From Bryobacteraceae bacterium (GTDB lineage: Bacteria; Acidobacteriota; Terriglobia; Bryobacterales; Bryobacteraceae), in NCBI GenBank assembly GCA_019752335.1, contig JAIEMJ010000006.1, positions 124,001-188,000 on the forward strand: 64,000 nucleotides of DNA. Direction: 5' to 3'. Positions 16,001-24,856 of the stretch are shown in pieces. Each line of letters opens with the position of its first letter. Positions within the stretch are counted from its first letter, which is position 1. Made by a program: the position numbers and the translations under genes. The notes beneath the pieces are model-generated. The model worked only from the letters and a program-made list of their open reading frames with translations, was not told the origin of the DNA and searched no databases.

Positions 16001-16536
16001 TCGAGCGTTTCTTCGAGTGAATTGGCGCGGACGAAACGGTGCGCCCAACGTTTCAGGGTGTCGAGAGGAGCCTGCTTGACGCGTTCGGTGGCCCAATCCG
16101 GAAGGGATCCGAACTTGGTGGAGAGCAGGTCGAGCAAGAGGTCCTGCGTACCCTTCTCAAGGCCCTTCTCCATCAAGGCGCGGCCGATGGCGCTTTCTTC
16201 CAGATTTGCGGTGATCATGGGAAACTCTTTCAACGATTCGTTCAATAGCCCGTCTAATCCCATCATCGCCGCATAGGTACACAGGTGGGAGATGGCGACG
16301 CGCTGATCCTCACTACGCAATGCGGCATAGCGCTGCAGAATGCGAGGCAACGCCTGCGCGTGATCGCCTCGCGCGCCGATCGCCCACACGAGATCGGCCG
16401 GGTCCGGGCTGTCGAGAATCTCTTCTGCTTCAAAATCGTGCAGATTGATAATCCGCATTTCGAACCTCAGGCCGCCTTCGGCAAACACGGAATCCAGTCG
16501 TAAACGCTCGCGCCCAAGGTAAAAATGAACTCCCAT
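15997..16536 (-). CDS. Rpn/YhgA-like nuclease family protein, N-terminally truncated (DUF4351 C-terminus)
   Basis: This 179-residue reading frame matches the C-terminal part of Rpn-type proteins. It has a GVHFYLGRERLRL strand, a FEAEEIL segment, a helical middle, a glutamate/lysine-rich linker (ALMEKGLEKGTQDLL) and the C-terminal DUF4351 helices (FGSLPDWATERVKQA). The N-terminal PD-(D/E)XK catalytic half, with its Asp and Glu-x-Gln, is missing. The start lies only 2 bases from the stop of the dihydropteroate-synthase-like gene, so the gene is probably a 5'-deleted remnant and not an active nuclease. Rpn proteins promote recombination or act as mobile DNases. Its stop codon falls inside symporter tail copy D. 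Confidence 0.6.
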   Translation of the reverse strand: MGVHFYLGRERLRLDSVFAEGGLRFEMRIINLHDFEAEEILDSPDPADLVWAIGARGDHAQALPRILQRYAALRSEDQRVAISHLCTYAAMMGLDGLLNESLKEFPMITANLEESAIGRALMEKGLEKGTQDLLLDLLSTKFGSLPDWATERVKQAPLDTLKRWAHRFVRANSLEETLD

Positions 16537-16538
16537 CC

Positions 16539-17501
16539 CTAGCTCTCCCGAGGCCGAGGCGCCAGAGGACGCAAGGGACGACGGTCACTATCTTCGCGGG
16601 CGGCGAAGCCCTTAGGCCCCGGCACCACCGGCGGACGGGGAGGCGGCTCGGGGGGACCCGGGATCGCTGCCACCAGCAAGTCGGTAGCTTCTACCGCCGC
16701 TTTCATCGCTTTCACGTCGTGGACGCGGACCATGTGGGCGCCGTTCAGAATCGCGGCGGTCATCATGGCGGCGGAGGCGAACTCGAGCTGGGTGGCGTCC
16801 GGCTTGGCGAGGATCGGCTTGCGCGAGGTGCAGACCAGAATGGGCCGGTCTACCAGGCGCAGAATCCCGAGTTGGTTGATCACGTCGAGGTTCTGTTCGC
16901 GGCGTTTGCCCAGGCCGATGCCGGGGTCGATCACCATCGCCTCCTTGGCGATGCCGGCCTTGATGGCGCGGTGGTAGGCGGCGCCCAGGCCGATGTTCAC
17001 CATCGACATGAGGTCCTTCACGGGCGGCTGGCCGGCCCAAACGTCGGGCGTGCCGCGCAGATGCACCAGGATGAGGCCGGCGTCGTACTTGATGATGATC
17101 TTGCTCAGCGGCGGGTCCCAGGCCATGCCGCTGGGGTCCGAGATGATCTCGGCGCCGTGCTCTAGCGCCTTATCGGCGACGGCGGCTTTCCAGGTGGAGA
17201 CGCAAAGGGGCACGCTGAGTTTGTCTTTTAGTAATTTAACGACGGGGATCAACCGGCGTAGCTCCTCGGCTTCGGCGATGCGATTCACGTTGGGCTTGAG
17301 GGTCTCCGCGGCGAGTTCGATCACGTCGGCGCCTTGCTCTTCGAGGAGCATGGCTTGGGCAAAGGCGCGGTCGGGATCGGTGAAGCGGCCGCCGGAGCCC
17401 GAGTCCGGCGCGACGTTCACGGAGCCCATGATCAGCGTGCGGTCACCCAAGCGCAGGCTGCGCGACTTCAGCTTCCATTCGTAGTTTTTGCGGGGAGTCA
17501 T
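16539..17501 (-). CDS. folP: Dihydropteroate synthase-like protein
   Basis: The 320-residue protein has the pterin-binding TIM-barrel layout of dihydropteroate synthase: MGSVNVAPDSGS, GADVIELAAETLKP, the SDPSG strand, VHLRGTPDVW, the DPGIGLGK phosphate loop, TSRKP and RVHDV. The enzyme normally joins p-aminobenzoate to hydroxymethyl-dihydropterin in folate synthesis. Several usual residues differ. The loop GESTRPG is AETLKPN, the Asp of the VDT motif is Ser (CVSTW), and the Asn of IIND is Ser (IISD). It may therefore be a divergent enzyme or have shifted function, so the gene symbol is provisional. A Pro/Arg-rich tail of about 45 residues follows the barrel. It lies 7 bases downstream of the two permease genes and is co-oriented with them. 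Confidence 0.8.
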   Translation of the reverse strand: MTPRKNYEWKLKSRSLRLGDRTLIMGSVNVAPDSGSGGRFTDPDRAFAQAMLLEEQGADVIELAAETLKPNVNRIAEAEELRRLIPVVKLLKDKLSVPLCVSTWKAAVADKALEHGAEIISDPSGMAWDPPLSKIIIKYDAGLILVHLRGTPDVWAGQPPVKDLMSMVNIGLGAAYHRAIKAGIAKEAMVIDPGIGLGKRREQNLDVINQLGILRLVDRPILVCTSRKPILAKPDATQLEFASAAMMTAAILNGAHMVRVHDVKAMKAAVEATDLLVAAIPGPPEPPPRPPVVPGPKGFAAREDSDRRPLRPLAPRPRES

Positions 17502-17508
17502 GGTTGGT

Positions 17509-18768
17509 TTATTCGTAGCGGAGGCAGATGATGGGATCCAGGTTAGCGGCGCGATTCGCCGGGTAGAAGCCGAAGAAGAGACCGACGCTCACCGAGATCA
17601 CGACACCCAGCGCGGCCCATTCATAGGATAGCGTGGCTGGCACCGAAGGCAAGAAAGTTCTCACCAGAAAAGCGATCAGCCAGCCGAGCGCGATGCCGAT
17701 CAGCCCGCCGCTGACGGTCAGCACGACGGCTTCCATCAGAAACTGCGCGCGAATGTCGCTCCGGCGCGCCCCGACGGCTTTCCGCAGGCCGATTTCGGCG
17801 GTGCGCTCAGTCACCGAAATCAGCATGATGTTCATCACGCCAATACCGCCCACCAGCAGGCCGACGGAGGAGACGAGGCTGGTGAGGATCACCAGGGCGC
17901 CGGTGAGTTGGTTCCAGAGGGAACTGAGGAAGTCCGGCGAGGTGATTTCGAAATCGTCTTCCTGGTTGTAAGCGGTGTGGCGAATGCGGCGCATGGCGTC
18001 GCGCAGTTCGTCGAGCCCCTTGTCGAGCGGCACTTCCGGACGCACCGTAACCGCCATGATCAGTTCCTTCGATTCGGGATAGTCCTTGCGGAAACAACTT
18101 ACCGGAACGCAGGCAAACTGGTCGACGCCGGGGCCGCCGAAGAAGCCCGCGTCCTTGGCGAAGACGCCGGAGACTTCGAAGAGCTTGCCGTTGACGCGGA
18201 TCGTCTTGCCCAAGGGATCGGACGTCGGAAAGAGCGCGTCGGCGATGGCCTGCCCGATCACGACGACTTGCCGCGATTGGGCGACGTCGTTGGCCGAGAT
18301 GAAGCGGCCTTGCGCAATCTCGAAAAGGGGCAATGCATCAACGTACTCGGGCTCCACGCCGCGGATAAAGACGTTTTCGATGCGTTCTCCGCCGTAGCGC
18401 AGGTCATTCGTGTCGCCGAAGAAGGCGGCGCGGGTGCCGAAGATGGTAGCGATTTCGAGCGACGGCGCCCGTTCCCGTAAGTCGCGGGCGTAGCTGTATT
18501 CAAAGAAGCGGCGCTTGCGGATCTTCTCCGGCAAACGTCCGAAGTTTTGCGGGCCGAGTTGGATGCGCGAAACGAAGTAAGTGCGCGACCCCAGCTTCTC
18601 GACGCGCTCCTGCACGAAGCGATTCAGGCCACTGATGATGGCGGCCACCGAGATCACGCTGGTCACGCCGATCACCACGCCGAGCAGCGTCAGCAGGGAC
18701 CGTCCTTTGCGCGACCGCAGGGATTCGATGGCGACGCTCAGGTTTTCCAGCCAGCGCGAATGAATCAT
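17509..18768 (-). CDS. MacB-like ABC transporter permease
   Basis: The 419-residue inner-membrane protein has an N-terminal helix (SLLTLLGVVIGVTSVISVAAII), a MacB periplasmic core of about 230 residues, and a C-terminal FtsX block with three helices. The FtsX block includes GGIGVMNIMLISVTERTAEIGLRKAVGARR and the usual ending with ANLDPIICLRYE. The start at ATG 18768 overlaps the upstream permease stop (ATGA) and gives the normal family length; a longer frame upstream is antisense to the neighbour. It likely works as a heterodimer with the product of 18765-19991 in export or lipoprotein handling. The ATP-binding subunit is not encoded nearby. Confidence 0.9.
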   Translation of the reverse strand: MIHSRWLENLSVAIESLRSRKGRSLLTLLGVVIGVTSVISVAAIISGLNRFVQERVEKLGSRTYFVSRIQLGPQNFGRLPEKIRKRRFFEYSYARDLRERAPSLEIATIFGTRAAFFGDTNDLRYGGERIENVFIRGVEPEYVDALPLFEIAQGRFISANDVAQSRQVVVIGQAIADALFPTSDPLGKTIRVNGKLFEVSGVFAKDAGFFGGPGVDQFACVPVSCFRKDYPESKELIMAVTVRPEVPLDKGLDELRDAMRRIRHTAYNQEDDFEITSPDFLSSLWNQLTGALVILTSLVSSVGLLVGGIGVMNIMLISVTERTAEIGLRKAVGARRSDIRAQFLMEAVVLTVSGGLIGIALGWLIAFLVRTFLPSVPATLSYEWAALGVVISVSVGLFFGFYPANRAANLDPIICLRYE

Positions 18769-19991
18769 TTGTCCGCTCGCAGGGCCTCGACGGGATCCAG
18801 CCGGGAGGCGCGAATCGCGGGATAAAGGCCGAAAAAGACGCCGATTACGCTGCTGACCACAATGCCGAGCACGGCCACCCAGGTGCGGACGCTCACCGGA
18901 AAATCGGCGAGTCCGCGGACGGCTTCCGCGGCGAGAAAGCCGCAGCCGATCCCAATGGCGCCGCCGATCACGCACTGCATCACGCTCTCCAGCAGGAACT
19001 GCCGCCGGATGTCGGTCTGCGTGGCGCCCACGGCGCGGCGAATGCCGATTTCCTTGGTGCGCTCCGTCACGCTGACTAACATCACGTTCATGATGACGAT
19101 GCCACCGACGAAAGCGGAGATCGCACTTACTAAGATAAAGACGGCAAAAAAGGCGCCACTAATGCTCTTCCACAAGCTGATGTAGCTTTCCTTGGTGCCG
19201 ATAAAAAAGTCATCCGGCGCGTTGCCCTTCAGTTGCCGTTGGCTGCGCATCACCAAACGTGCCTCATCCATGGCGGCTTCAAATTGGCTCTCCTCGCGAG
19301 CCTGTACGTTCACGGTGAGGCTGGCGCGGGAGCCGCGCGTGCGCAGGTAAGTATTCAGCGGCACGATGACGAAGGTGTCGGCGTCCTGCCCCAGCACGGA
19401 GCCGATCTTCTCGAAGGTGCCGATGATGGTGAACTCCTGATTCGCCACGCGCAAGGTCCGGTTCAAGACGTCGGCGCCGCCGAAGAGTTGCTGGCGGACG
19501 GCGTCGCCCACCAGGCAGACGTAGGCGGAACGGTCATCCTCGGAGGGCGTGAAGTAGCGCCCGGTTTCCACGGTGCGCGTGTCGATGGCGGCCATGTTGG
19601 CGGTGTGGCCGATGACGTTGACGTCCTGCAGTTCAATGTCCGCGGCGCGGATGCGCGCTTGCGACGTAACCGAGGCGCCGACGGCCCCACAGGCGTTGCA
19701 GCGGCGCGTGAGCGCCACGTAGTCAGCGTACTCGAAGCGTTTGTACTTCATGGACTTCAGGAAGAGCTCAAAGTCGGTCGCGGCGAAGGGCGTCTTGGCG
19801 ATCTGAAAAACGTTCGTGCCGAGGTTGGCGATCTTGTTCTCGACATAGTCGTTGGCGCCTTGGATCAAGGTCATCACGGTGATGATGGTGGCCACGCCCA
19901 TGGTGAGCCCGAGAATGGTAAGCGCGGCGCGCAAGCGATGAGAACGGAGCGCCGCTCCGCTCTGGGCGACGTTGTCTGGCCAAGAAAGCAC
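18765..19991 (-). CDS. MacB-like ABC transporter permease
   Basis: The 408-residue protein has the same architecture as its downstream partner. It has an N-terminal helix (AALTILGLTMGVATIITVMTL), a periplasmic core containing a Cys pair (RRCNACG), and a C-terminal FtsX domain with GGIVIMNVMLVSVTERTKEIGIRRAVGATQ and an ending ASRLDPVEALRADK. It starts at GTG 19991, 8 bases after TACACT on the minus strand (20000-20005), so the message may be leaderless. It is the first gene of the operon that continues with the second permease and the dihydropteroate-synthase-like gene. It diverges from the YncE/phosphoesterase gene at 20061. Confidence 0.9.
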   Translation of the reverse strand: MLSWPDNVAQSGAALRSHRLRAALTILGLTMGVATIITVMTLIQGANDYVENKIANLGTNVFQIAKTPFAATDFELFLKSMKYKRFEYADYVALTRRCNACGAVGASVTSQARIRAADIELQDVNVIGHTANMAAIDTRTVETGRYFTPSEDDRSAYVCLVGDAVRQQLFGGADVLNRTLRVANQEFTIIGTFEKIGSVLGQDADTFVIVPLNTYLRTRGSRASLTVNVQAREESQFEAAMDEARLVMRSQRQLKGNAPDDFFIGTKESYISLWKSISGAFFAVFILVSAISAFVGGIVIMNVMLVSVTERTKEIGIRRAVGATQTDIRRQFLLESVMQCVIGGAIGIGCGFLAAEAVRGLADFPVSVRTWVAVLGIVVSSVIGVFFGLYPAIRASRLDPVEALRADK

Positions 19992-19999
19992 CTACTCTT

Positions 20000-20051
20000 A
20001 GTGTAGGCGCTCTCGCTTCGTCATGAAATTGCCATAACTTCGCACTACACT
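20000..20051. promoter_or_regulatory. Divergent pair of -10-like TACACT boxes
   Basis: The same hexamer TACACT occurs on the minus strand at 20000-20005 (8 bases before the permease GTG) and on the plus strand at 20046-20051 (9 bases before the ATG at 20061). The 69-base spacer therefore appears to hold two back-to-back promoters. Confidence 0.4.
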
Positions 20052-20060
20052 AGGCAGGAA

Positions 20061-22586
20061 ATGACCTACGCGATTCTCCTGCTGCTCCTCGCTCAAGCTG
20101 ACCGCCCTGTCCGGGCCGTGCCGGACCCTGGCGTGATTACCACCCGCCAAACCATCACGCCCGCGGGCGTGCCCACCATCTTCCAGGGCCGCGTCTATGG
20201 TGTCGCCTTCGGGGCGGACTCCGCGGAGCTGTGGGTGCTGCATGCGAACCACGTCTACCGGCTCGACTGGCGGCAAAACAAGGTCCTGAGCCGCGTCGTA
20301 CACGGGGGCGGCATGCCCGGCCTGCAAGGGCTCGCCTTTCGCAATGGCGCCACGTACTTCGGGATGCGGCAAGGCAGCGGCGCGGGCGAAGTGCGGCTGG
20401 CGAAGCTCACTGCGAATGATTTGAGCCCGAGCCTGATCACCGGCTCACTGGGCGAGCACCTGGCGGGCGCCTTGGCCGTGGGTGAGACCAAGGCTCTGGT
20501 GCCGCTCATCTTCAATAACGCGCTGGCCGTGGTGGACGTCGCGACGCGCAAGACTCTGGGTAAAGTGCAGACCGGCATCGCGCCGTTCGCCGCGGTGATG
20601 AATCGCGCGGGCACCGTGGCTTACGTCAGCAATTGGGGCGGGCGGCAACCGAATCCCAAGGACCTTTCCGCGCCCACGGGCTATGCCGCCAATGCGGATC
20701 GCGTGGTGGTGGACGCGCGCGGCGTCGGTGCGTCGGGCACCATCACCCGGATTGACCTGCAGACCTTGCAGATCACCCACACCATCCCCGCGGGGCTGCA
20801 TCCGATGGGTCTGGCTTGGGATGAGGCCGAGGACCGGCTTTATGCGGCGAACGCCAATGAAGACAGCATCACGGTGATTGATACCGCGAAGAACGTGGCG
20901 TTGCCGTCGATCCAGCTGCAGCCCTTCGCCGTGAAGGCGCCGGGCATCGCGCCGAACGCCTTGGCGCTGTCGCCGGACGGCCGCCGTTTGTACGTCGCTT
21001 GCGGCGGCATCAACGCCATCGCGGTGGTGAATCTGGCGTCGCGCACGGTGGAGGGGATGATCCCCACGGCTTGGTACCCCAGTGCGCTGGCGCTGAGCGG
21101 CGATGGCCGTTTCCTTGCCGTGGGTACTTTGCTCGGTGCTGGATCTGGCTGGCGCGACGAACCCGGAAAGCGCTATGTCCACAGCCATCGCGGCGCGGTG
21201 CATGTGATCGAAGTGCCGGACTCGGCGCAGTTGGCCAGTTACACGACGGCCGTGGCGGAAAATACTCATTTGCGTTTGGCGGGCGATAAAGTCGTAAGTG
21301 CGCCGGTGAGTCGCTCTACTGCGCCCCTTGCGGTTCCGCTGCGCGCGGGCGACCCTAGCCTGATCGAGCATGTCGTCTACATCATCAAGGAGAATCGCAC
21401 TTACGACCAGTTATTCGGCGACTTACCCAAGGGTAACGGCGACCCGTCGTTAGTGATGTTCGGACAGGATATTACGCCGAACCATCGCCGCCTGGCGCAG
21501 GACTACGTTTTGCTGGATAACTTCTACGCGACGGGCGGCAATAGCGCGAACGGCCACCAATGGTTGACCCAGGCCAACGAAGTTACTTACACGCTCTGGC
21601 CAGGCTATGCAGGCCGCAGCTATCCTTTCGACGGCTCTGACCCGTTGGCCCACTCCAAGAGCGGCTTCATTTGGGACCTTGCCCTGCAGCGTGGGAAGAG
21701 TGTGAAGGTTTATGGCGAATACGCCGGAACGCTGAATAACATCTCCGCGCGCGAACGCCGGCCGTTGCTCGATTCCTGGAAGCGGGGGGAGGACCATTCT
21801 TCGCGCTGGAACATTACGGCGCCTATTGCTTCGCTGAATGCGATTCTGGCAAAGAATTATCCCAGTTACTCGAACGGCATTCCCGATGTGGTACGCGCGC
21901 AAATTTTCCTGAAAGACGTCGCCGCTTGGGACAAGAGTGGCAAGATGCCGAACCTGATCTTGCTGCAGTTACCCTCGGACCATACCTATGGCTCCAGCCC
22001 CGGCGCCTCGACGCCGCAGGCGATGGTGGCCGACAATGACTTGGCGCTGGGCCAGATTGTTGAGGGCTTGTCCAAGTCAAAATTCTGGCCCAAGATGGCC
22101 ATCTTTGTGGTGGAGGACGACGCGCAGAACGGCGTGGACCACGTGGATGGGCATCGGACCGTGGCGCTGGCGGTGAGTCCTTACACGAAGGGCGGCCGCG
22201 TCGATTCTACTTTTTACTCGAATCAGAGCATGCTGAAGACGATCGAGCTGATGCTGGGCTTGCCGACGCTGTCGCTCTTTGATCTCATTGCGAACGATAT
22301 GCGCGCCGGTTTCACTGAAAAGCCGGACCCCGCGCCTTATACGGCCATCACGCCGCGCCAGGATCTTTTCGCCGTAAATCCGGCGCCCTCGGCTTTGCGG
22401 GGCGAAGCCCGCAAGGCGGCTTTGGCCTCGGCGCGCTTCAAGTGGAGCGAGCCGGACGCGGCGCCGTCTGACCGGCTGAACCGGATTCTCTGGCACACCG
22501 TGCGCGGCTGGGATGCGCCGTATCCCGGTACGCGCCGGGCGGCGTTTGCGCCGTTCAGCCTCGACGTCGACGACGATGATCGCTAG
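20061..22586 (+). CDS. YVTN beta-propeller/phosphoesterase fusion protein
   Basis: The 841-residue protein starts with a signal peptide (MTYAILLLLLAQA). Residues about 40-410 form a YncE-type propeller, seen in repeated phrases such as AYVSNWGGRQ, LYAANANEDSITVID and SPDGRRLYVACGGINAIAVVNL. Residues about 430-800 are a phosphoesterase domain of the phospholipase C/acid phosphatase superfamily: IEHVVYIIKENRTYDQLFGD, the DNFYATGGNSANGHQW region and IFVVEDDAQNGVDHVDGHRT. It is a secreted protein, probably hydrolysing phosphate esters; the substrate is unknown. TACACT at 20046-20051 precedes the start by 9 bases. Confidence 0.9.
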   Translation: MTYAILLLLLAQADRPVRAVPDPGVITTRQTITPAGVPTIFQGRVYGVAFGADSAELWVLHANHVYRLDWRQNKVLSRVVHGGGMPGLQGLAFRNGATYFGMRQGSGAGEVRLAKLTANDLSPSLITGSLGEHLAGALAVGETKALVPLIFNNALAVVDVATRKTLGKVQTGIAPFAAVMNRAGTVAYVSNWGGRQPNPKDLSAPTGYAANADRVVVDARGVGASGTITRIDLQTLQITHTIPAGLHPMGLAWDEAEDRLYAANANEDSITVIDTAKNVALPSIQLQPFAVKAPGIAPNALALSPDGRRLYVACGGINAIAVVNLASRTVEGMIPTAWYPSALALSGDGRFLAVGTLLGAGSGWRDEPGKRYVHSHRGAVHVIEVPDSAQLASYTTAVAENTHLRLAGDKVVSAPVSRSTAPLAVPLRAGDPSLIEHVVYIIKENRTYDQLFGDLPKGNGDPSLVMFGQDITPNHRRLAQDYVLLDNFYATGGNSANGHQWLTQANEVTYTLWPGYAGRSYPFDGSDPLAHSKSGFIWDLALQRGKSVKVYGEYAGTLNNISARERRPLLDSWKRGEDHSSRWNITAPIASLNAILAKNYPSYSNGIPDVVRAQIFLKDVAAWDKSGKMPNLILLQLPSDHTYGSSPGASTPQAMVADNDLALGQIVEGLSKSKFWPKMAIFVVEDDAQNGVDHVDGHRTVALAVSPYTKGGRVDSTFYSNQSMLKTIELMLGLPTLSLFDLIANDMRAGFTEKPDPAPYTAITPRQDLFAVNPAPSALRGEARKAALASARFKWSEPDAAPSDRLNRILWHTVRGWDAPYPGTRRAAFAPFSLDVDDDDR

Positions 22587-22609
22587 ACTAGCAAGTTACT
22601 GAAAACATT

Positions 22610-22631
22610 GGACCGGCCGGGATGCCGGTCC
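22610..22631. terminator. Hairpin between convergent genes
   Basis: GGACCGGC at 22610-22617 pairs perfectly with GCCGGTCC at 22624-22631 around a 6-base loop. The hairpin lies between the convergent stops at 22586 and 22647. It has no clear T-tract, so factor-independent termination is not certain. Confidence 0.45.
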
Positions 22632-22646
22632 TACGAGGGCGGCAAG

Positions 22647-23900
22647 TTATTTGAATTGATACTCGCCGGGCACGGGCAATGGCGGCGCTTTCATCTTTTC
22701 GTCGTAGCCGAAGGCTTTCGGTTGTAAGTCCAGGGTGGAGGCCATCATCTGCTCCCAAGTAATCTCCTGCCCGGAGTAAGCCGACTCGCGCGCCATAATG
22801 CAAGTCATCGTCGACTCGGCCACGGCCATCGCATGATTGATGTATGGGCCGGTTCCCCGAATGGACTTAGTCAGCGCGATGTGCTCGGCGACATAGGGAT
22901 TTAGCGAGTCGCGCGTGCCTAAGTCGCGCCCATTGGTGACGCCATTGGCGCAGACTATCTGTTCGGCGATCTTGGTCGCCAGGCCCTTGGGAAATTGCCG
23001 GCAGTAACTCGACATACGCACACCGTTCGCGTATTCGAAGTCGGCGGCGATGTGGTCATAAATATTCCCGTGGACTTCGTCGCGCGGACGCCACACGGCG
23101 CCGCCGGTGGCGGTTACTTTCACCGGATGCTGATTGCCCATCGCCCAGTTACAGACGTCAATATTGTGGAAGTGCTGCTCGACAATCTGGTCGCCGCCGA
23201 TCCAGACGAAGCTATACCAATTGCGATGCTGCCAGGTCATGTCGCCCCACTTCGGATTCCGGCCCTTCGGCTGTTGAATCACCGGCGTGCCTACCCAGTA
23301 GGCGTACAGTGCGCGAATTTCTCCCAAGCGCCGCTGCTGAAGCTGGTCAATCGTTTCGACGTACTCCTTCTGGAAGCGCCGTTGCGCGCCGCTGACGACG
23401 GTGAGCTTCTTGCGTTCGCTCTCCTTGGCCGCGTCCATAAATCTCCGCACGCCCACCGGATCCGTGCCGAAGGGCTTCTCGCAGAACACGTGCTTGTTGG
23501 CCTTGATGGCCGCTTCGAAGTGTTGCGGCCGGTAGCCGGGCGGGGTGGCCAGAATCACCAGGTCGCAATCGGAGGCCATCGCCTTCTCAAAGGCGTTGAA
23601 GCCCATGAAACGATTCTCGGGCGTCACCTTCACCTGGCCTTGGATGCGCGGATGACGATTGGCGTCCTGTAGCCAGCGCAGGTTGTTCTCGAGCTGGTCT
23701 TCAAACAGGTCCGCGACGTAATGGATTTCGGCGCGCGGGTCGCCGGTGAGTAAGTCGACGGCGGCTTGGCGTCCGCGGCCGCCGAAACCGACGATGGCGG
23801 CCTTCAGTTTCTCGTCGCCCGCGCCGCGTACTTGTTGCGGCGTCAACAGAAGCAGCGATCCCGTAACGGCCCGGCGGGTTATAGTGTTGGAAAGGCTCAT
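22647..23900 (-). CDS. Gfo/Idh/MocA family oxidoreductase, exported
   Basis: The 417-residue protein has a twin-arginine-type leader (ITRRAVTGSLLLLTP), the dinucleotide-binding start AAIVGFGGRGRQAA and the conserved CEKPFGTD phrase containing the lysine that is typical of the family. The C-terminal alpha/beta domain is complete (GGDQIVEQHFHNIDVCNWAM). It is probably an NAD(P)-dependent sugar or inositol dehydrogenase folded in the cytoplasm and exported; the substrate is unknown. The ATG at 23900 was chosen because the leader and Rossmann fold follow it; the open frame further upstream is antisense to the neighbouring lyase gene. It diverges from that gene with only 24 bases between the starts. 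Confidence 0.9.
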   Translation of the reverse strand: MSLSNTITRRAVTGSLLLLTPQQVRGAGDEKLKAAIVGFGGRGRQAAVDLLTGDPRAEIHYVADLFEDQLENNLRWLQDANRHPRIQGQVKVTPENRFMGFNAFEKAMASDCDLVILATPPGYRPQHFEAAIKANKHVFCEKPFGTDPVGVRRFMDAAKESERKKLTVVSGAQRRFQKEYVETIDQLQQRRLGEIRALYAYWVGTPVIQQPKGRNPKWGDMTWQHRNWYSFVWIGGDQIVEQHFHNIDVCNWAMGNQHPVKVTATGGAVWRPRDEVHGNIYDHIAADFEYANGVRMSSYCRQFPKGLATKIAEQIVCANGVTNGRDLGTRDSLNPYVAEHIALTKSIRGTGPYINHAMAVAESTMTCIMARESAYSGQEITWEQMMASTLDLQPKAFGYDEKMKAPPLPVPGEYQFK

Positions 23901-23924
23901 GCGACTGCAACTCCTGTAATTGAA

Positions 23925-24854
23925 ATGCCGATCAACGATCCACATTCTACCGTCAATTCTACGTTCCCCACCGCGCCGATCTCGGGTGTGTGGGCGGCGG
24001 TGGTTACGCCGAGGCGCGAAACCGGCCATGAAATCGACATCGCGGCGACGCTCGATATCCTCGATTTCCTGAATGATTCGCCCGTTACCGGGCTGAGTAT
24101 TCTCGGCTCCACCGGCGAGTTCGTCCACTTCGATTATGAGCAGCGCGTGAACCTGATGCGCTTCGCGCTGAAGCGCAGCCAGAAGCCAGTGTTGCCCAAC
24201 ATCACGCACTCGTCGCTCGATGGCACCGTCGGACTGGCGGAGCAAGCGCTGGACCTTGGCGCGGCCGGCTTGCTGGCGATGCCGCCCTATTACTTCCGCT
24301 ACAGCCCGGCTGATGTGCGCCGCTATTACCTCGAACTCTCCGACGCGCTGGAAGGCGCGCCGCTGTTTCTCTACAATATCCCCTTCTTCTCGACGCCGCT
24401 CCCGATTGACCTCGCCTGCGAACTGCTCGCCACCGGCCGCTTCGCCGGCATCAAGGATTCCAGCGGCGACTCCGCCTACTACCAGCGCCTGCTCACCCTG
24501 CGCGCGACGCACGCCTTTTCGCTGATCATCGGCAACGACGCCGTCTTCGGCGAGGCGCGCCTGGCTGGGGCGGACGGCGTCGTCAGCGGCGTGGCCGGAG
24601 CGTGGCCCGAACTCATCTGCGCCATGGAGCGCGCGGCTCAGGCGCGTGACACGGCGGCCGTCGCCCGTTTGGACGTCCTGCTGCAAGAGGTGATCACCTG
24701 GCTCGACAAGTTTCCGGTGCCCGTGGCCCTGAAGCGCGCCGTCTCTCGCCGCGGACTCCCCGAAGGCAACTACGCCGTGCCGCCGGGCAGTTTCGCCGAG
24801 TTCGACGCCTGGTGCGCGGATTTCCTGCCGCGCATGCTGGCGGCTACCAAGTAA
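23925..24854 (+). CDS. Dihydrodipicolinate synthase family protein
   Basis: The 309-residue protein is a class I aldolase-type TIM barrel of the DapA/NanA family. Visible are the substrate loop GSTGEFVHFDYEQR, the conserved Tyr in LFLYNIPFF and the Schiff-base Lys in FAGIKDSSGD. Residues after the Lys (IIGNDAVFGEARLAGADGVVSG) also fit. The true substrate may be a 2-keto acid other than aspartate semialdehyde. The ATG at 23925 gives a normal length. The next gene begins 2 bases after the stop, and the run continues through the PLP decarboxylase, LpxB and an M1-like protein, so this is probably the first gene of a four-gene operon. Confidence 0.88.
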   Translation: MPINDPHSTVNSTFPTAPISGVWAAVVTPRRETGHEIDIAATLDILDFLNDSPVTGLSILGSTGEFVHFDYEQRVNLMRFALKRSQKPVLPNITHSSLDGTVGLAEQALDLGAAGLLAMPPYYFRYSPADVRRYYLELSDALEGAPLFLYNIPFFSTPLPIDLACELLATGRFAGIKDSSGDSAYYQRLLTLRATHAFSLIIGNDAVFGEARLAGADGVVSGVAGAWPELICAMERAAQARDTAAVARLDVLLQEVITWLDKFPVPVALKRAVSRRGLPEGNYAVPPGSFAEFDAWCADFLPRMLAATK

Positions 24855-24856
24855 AT

